Shown here: positions 63,287 to 64,000 of the stretch, piece after piece | How positions within the stretch are numbered: the stretch's first letter is position 1 | How the letters are laid out: each line of letters starts with the position of its first letter | Origin: Methylotenera sp. | GTDB lineage: Bacteria; Pseudomonadota; Gammaproteobacteria; Burkholderiales; Methylophilaceae | DNA: 64,000 nt | Assembly (NCBI GenBank): GCA_030682715.1 | Contig: JAUXNQ010000055.1 | Coordinates: forward strand, 62,001-126,000 | Reading direction: 5' to 3' | Program-made: the position numbers and the translations under genes | The notes under the pieces: generated by a model | What the model was told of the DNA's origin: nothing | Seen by the model: the letters and a program-made list of their open reading frames with translations, nothing else | Databases searched by the model: none

Positions 63287-64000
63287 ATGATGGAAAAGGC
63301 TGATCAGCTTTCGTGGCTTTACGATCTGTACCGCATCGGGCAATCGGAACTACTGCGCGAAACTCCGGCGGCAGTGCAACAACGGATATTGCAGCATATC
63401 GTGACCGGTTTCGGCGCAGATACTGGTTCGCTCGCCCTATGCAGAAATAACGATTGTTCTGAACTGGGCATCGTCGCAACCATCGGTCTGCCAGATGGCG
63501 TTGTCGGCAGCATTATCCAGAAGGGTGAAGGCGTGCTGGGATGGCTGGCGGAGAAAGGTGAGCCCGTGCTACTCAATGGCGACATCTTAGGCGATACCCG
63601 CTTCCGTAATGTCCAGCGGCGCACTGATGCGCCTCGCCCTGCCTCGGCCATGTGCTGGCCGCTCACAATTGAGCAACATGTTATCGGTGCACTCTCCATC
63701 AACCGCAAGGGGAGTGAGCACGCCTACACCGAAAGCGAACTGGAACACGGTAGCGTCCTCGTTAATCTGGTCACTATCGTAATCGAGAACGCCCAATTAC
63801 ATAGCGAGCAGCAGCAGCGCATCCGCATGTTCGCCCACCTTCACGAGAAGAACCGGGAGGCCAATCGCAAGCTAGAAGAGGCTCATCACGAGGCGCTACA
63901 GGCGCGCGAGCGGCTGGACAGTATTCTTGGCTCGCTCGACAACGTGGTCTGGTCGATTACGCCAGATACTTATGAAACCATTTATCTCAATCCGGCGGCA
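63287..64000 (+). CDS. GAF-PAS sensor protein, cut by the window end
   Basis: An open frame from 63287 runs to the window edge without a stop (238 codons visible). It begins MMEKADQLSWLYDLYRIGQS, with AAAGGA before the ATG, so two ATG starts are possible. Residues 20-175 are a GAF domain (IVTGFGADTGSLAL ... MCWPLTIEQHVIGALSINRK), followed by a coiled coil (REANRKLEEAHHEALQARER) and the start of a PAS domain (DSILGSLDNVVWSITPDTYE). The output, probably a kinase or GGDEF domain, lies outside. It is clearly more GC-rich than the genes before it. Confidence 0.85.
   Translation, partial: MMEKADQLSWLYDLYRIGQSELLRETPAAVQQRILQHIVTGFGADTGSLALCRNNDCSELGIVATIGLPDGVVGSIIQKGEGVLGWLAEKGEPVLLNGDILGDTRFRNVQRRTDAPRPASAMCWPLTIEQHVIGALSINRKGSEHAYTESELEHGSVLVNLVTIVIENAQLHSEQQQRIRMFAHLHEKNREANRKLEEAHHEALQARERLDSILGSLDNVVWSITPDTYETIYLNPAA

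Overview
The window looks like a chromosome of a betaproteobacterium of the family Methylophilaceae (Methylotenera-like). This is inferred from protein sequences and from the core gene order prs, rplY, pth, ychF beside tRNA genes, ispE and lolB; no database search was possible. The chromosome is A+T-leaning and carries one large foreign segment.

Layout. 1-5.7 kb is core: rlmF, a degenerate-GGDEF/EAL c-di-GMP protein and an OsmC-YcaO fusion. 5.7-7.16 kb is a scar-like flank with a membrane-anchored Mrr-type nuclease and paired repeats resembling integrase arm sites of an older element. 7.16-39.89 kb is an integrated, plasmid-like element. At its right end is a tyrosine integrase, inserted at the 3' end of a tRNA-Met(CAT) gene. 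A TTGGTGG core occurs at both ends (7160 and 39890), and pairs of TACCAACA repeats lie inside both ends. 39.9-64 kb is core again: tRNA-Met, ychF, pth, rplY, prs, tRNA-Gln, ispE, lolB, a TPR lipoprotein, a Gld-like ABC system, mutM, a sodium symporter, ubiB-ubiJ-ubiE, a dynamin-like GTPase, rpoH, and signalling genes (a truncated CHASE protein, an HDOD protein and a GAF/PAS protein cut by the window end).

The element keeps a plasmid backbone: a TrfA-like initiator, five iterons (four on a strict 22-bp step), an AT-rich stretch, and a small ParA with a ParG-like partner behind an operator-rich promoter. Its cargo is mostly conflict systems: a PD-(D/E)XK/wHTH protein paired with a nucleotidyltransferase (AbiE-like), a Fic enzyme with its own operator palindromes, a complete type I Wadjet system (JetABCD) with a WYL regulator, a UmuD-like/UmuC/SRAP SOS module, a complete Detocs phosphorelay (DtcA-DtcB-DtcC, an ATP-cleaving antiphage system), and a type III restriction-modification pair.

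The most unusual part is 8.96-10.68 kb, between the origin and the first cargo gene. It has no credible protein genes but is packed with hairpins. On the minus strand, about 1.13 kb is closed by a perfect 10-bp pairing of its two ends, carries GNRA-type tetraloops and ends at an intrinsic terminator, as expected of a very large ornate RNA (the size class of OLE, GOLLD and ROOL). A second structured transcript candidate of about 0.5 kb on the plus strand converges on it, with the two terminators about 50 bp apart. A short self-contained unit encoding a 35-residue membrane peptide (14.16-14.37 kb) is also present. Functions of both RNAs and the peptide are unknown.
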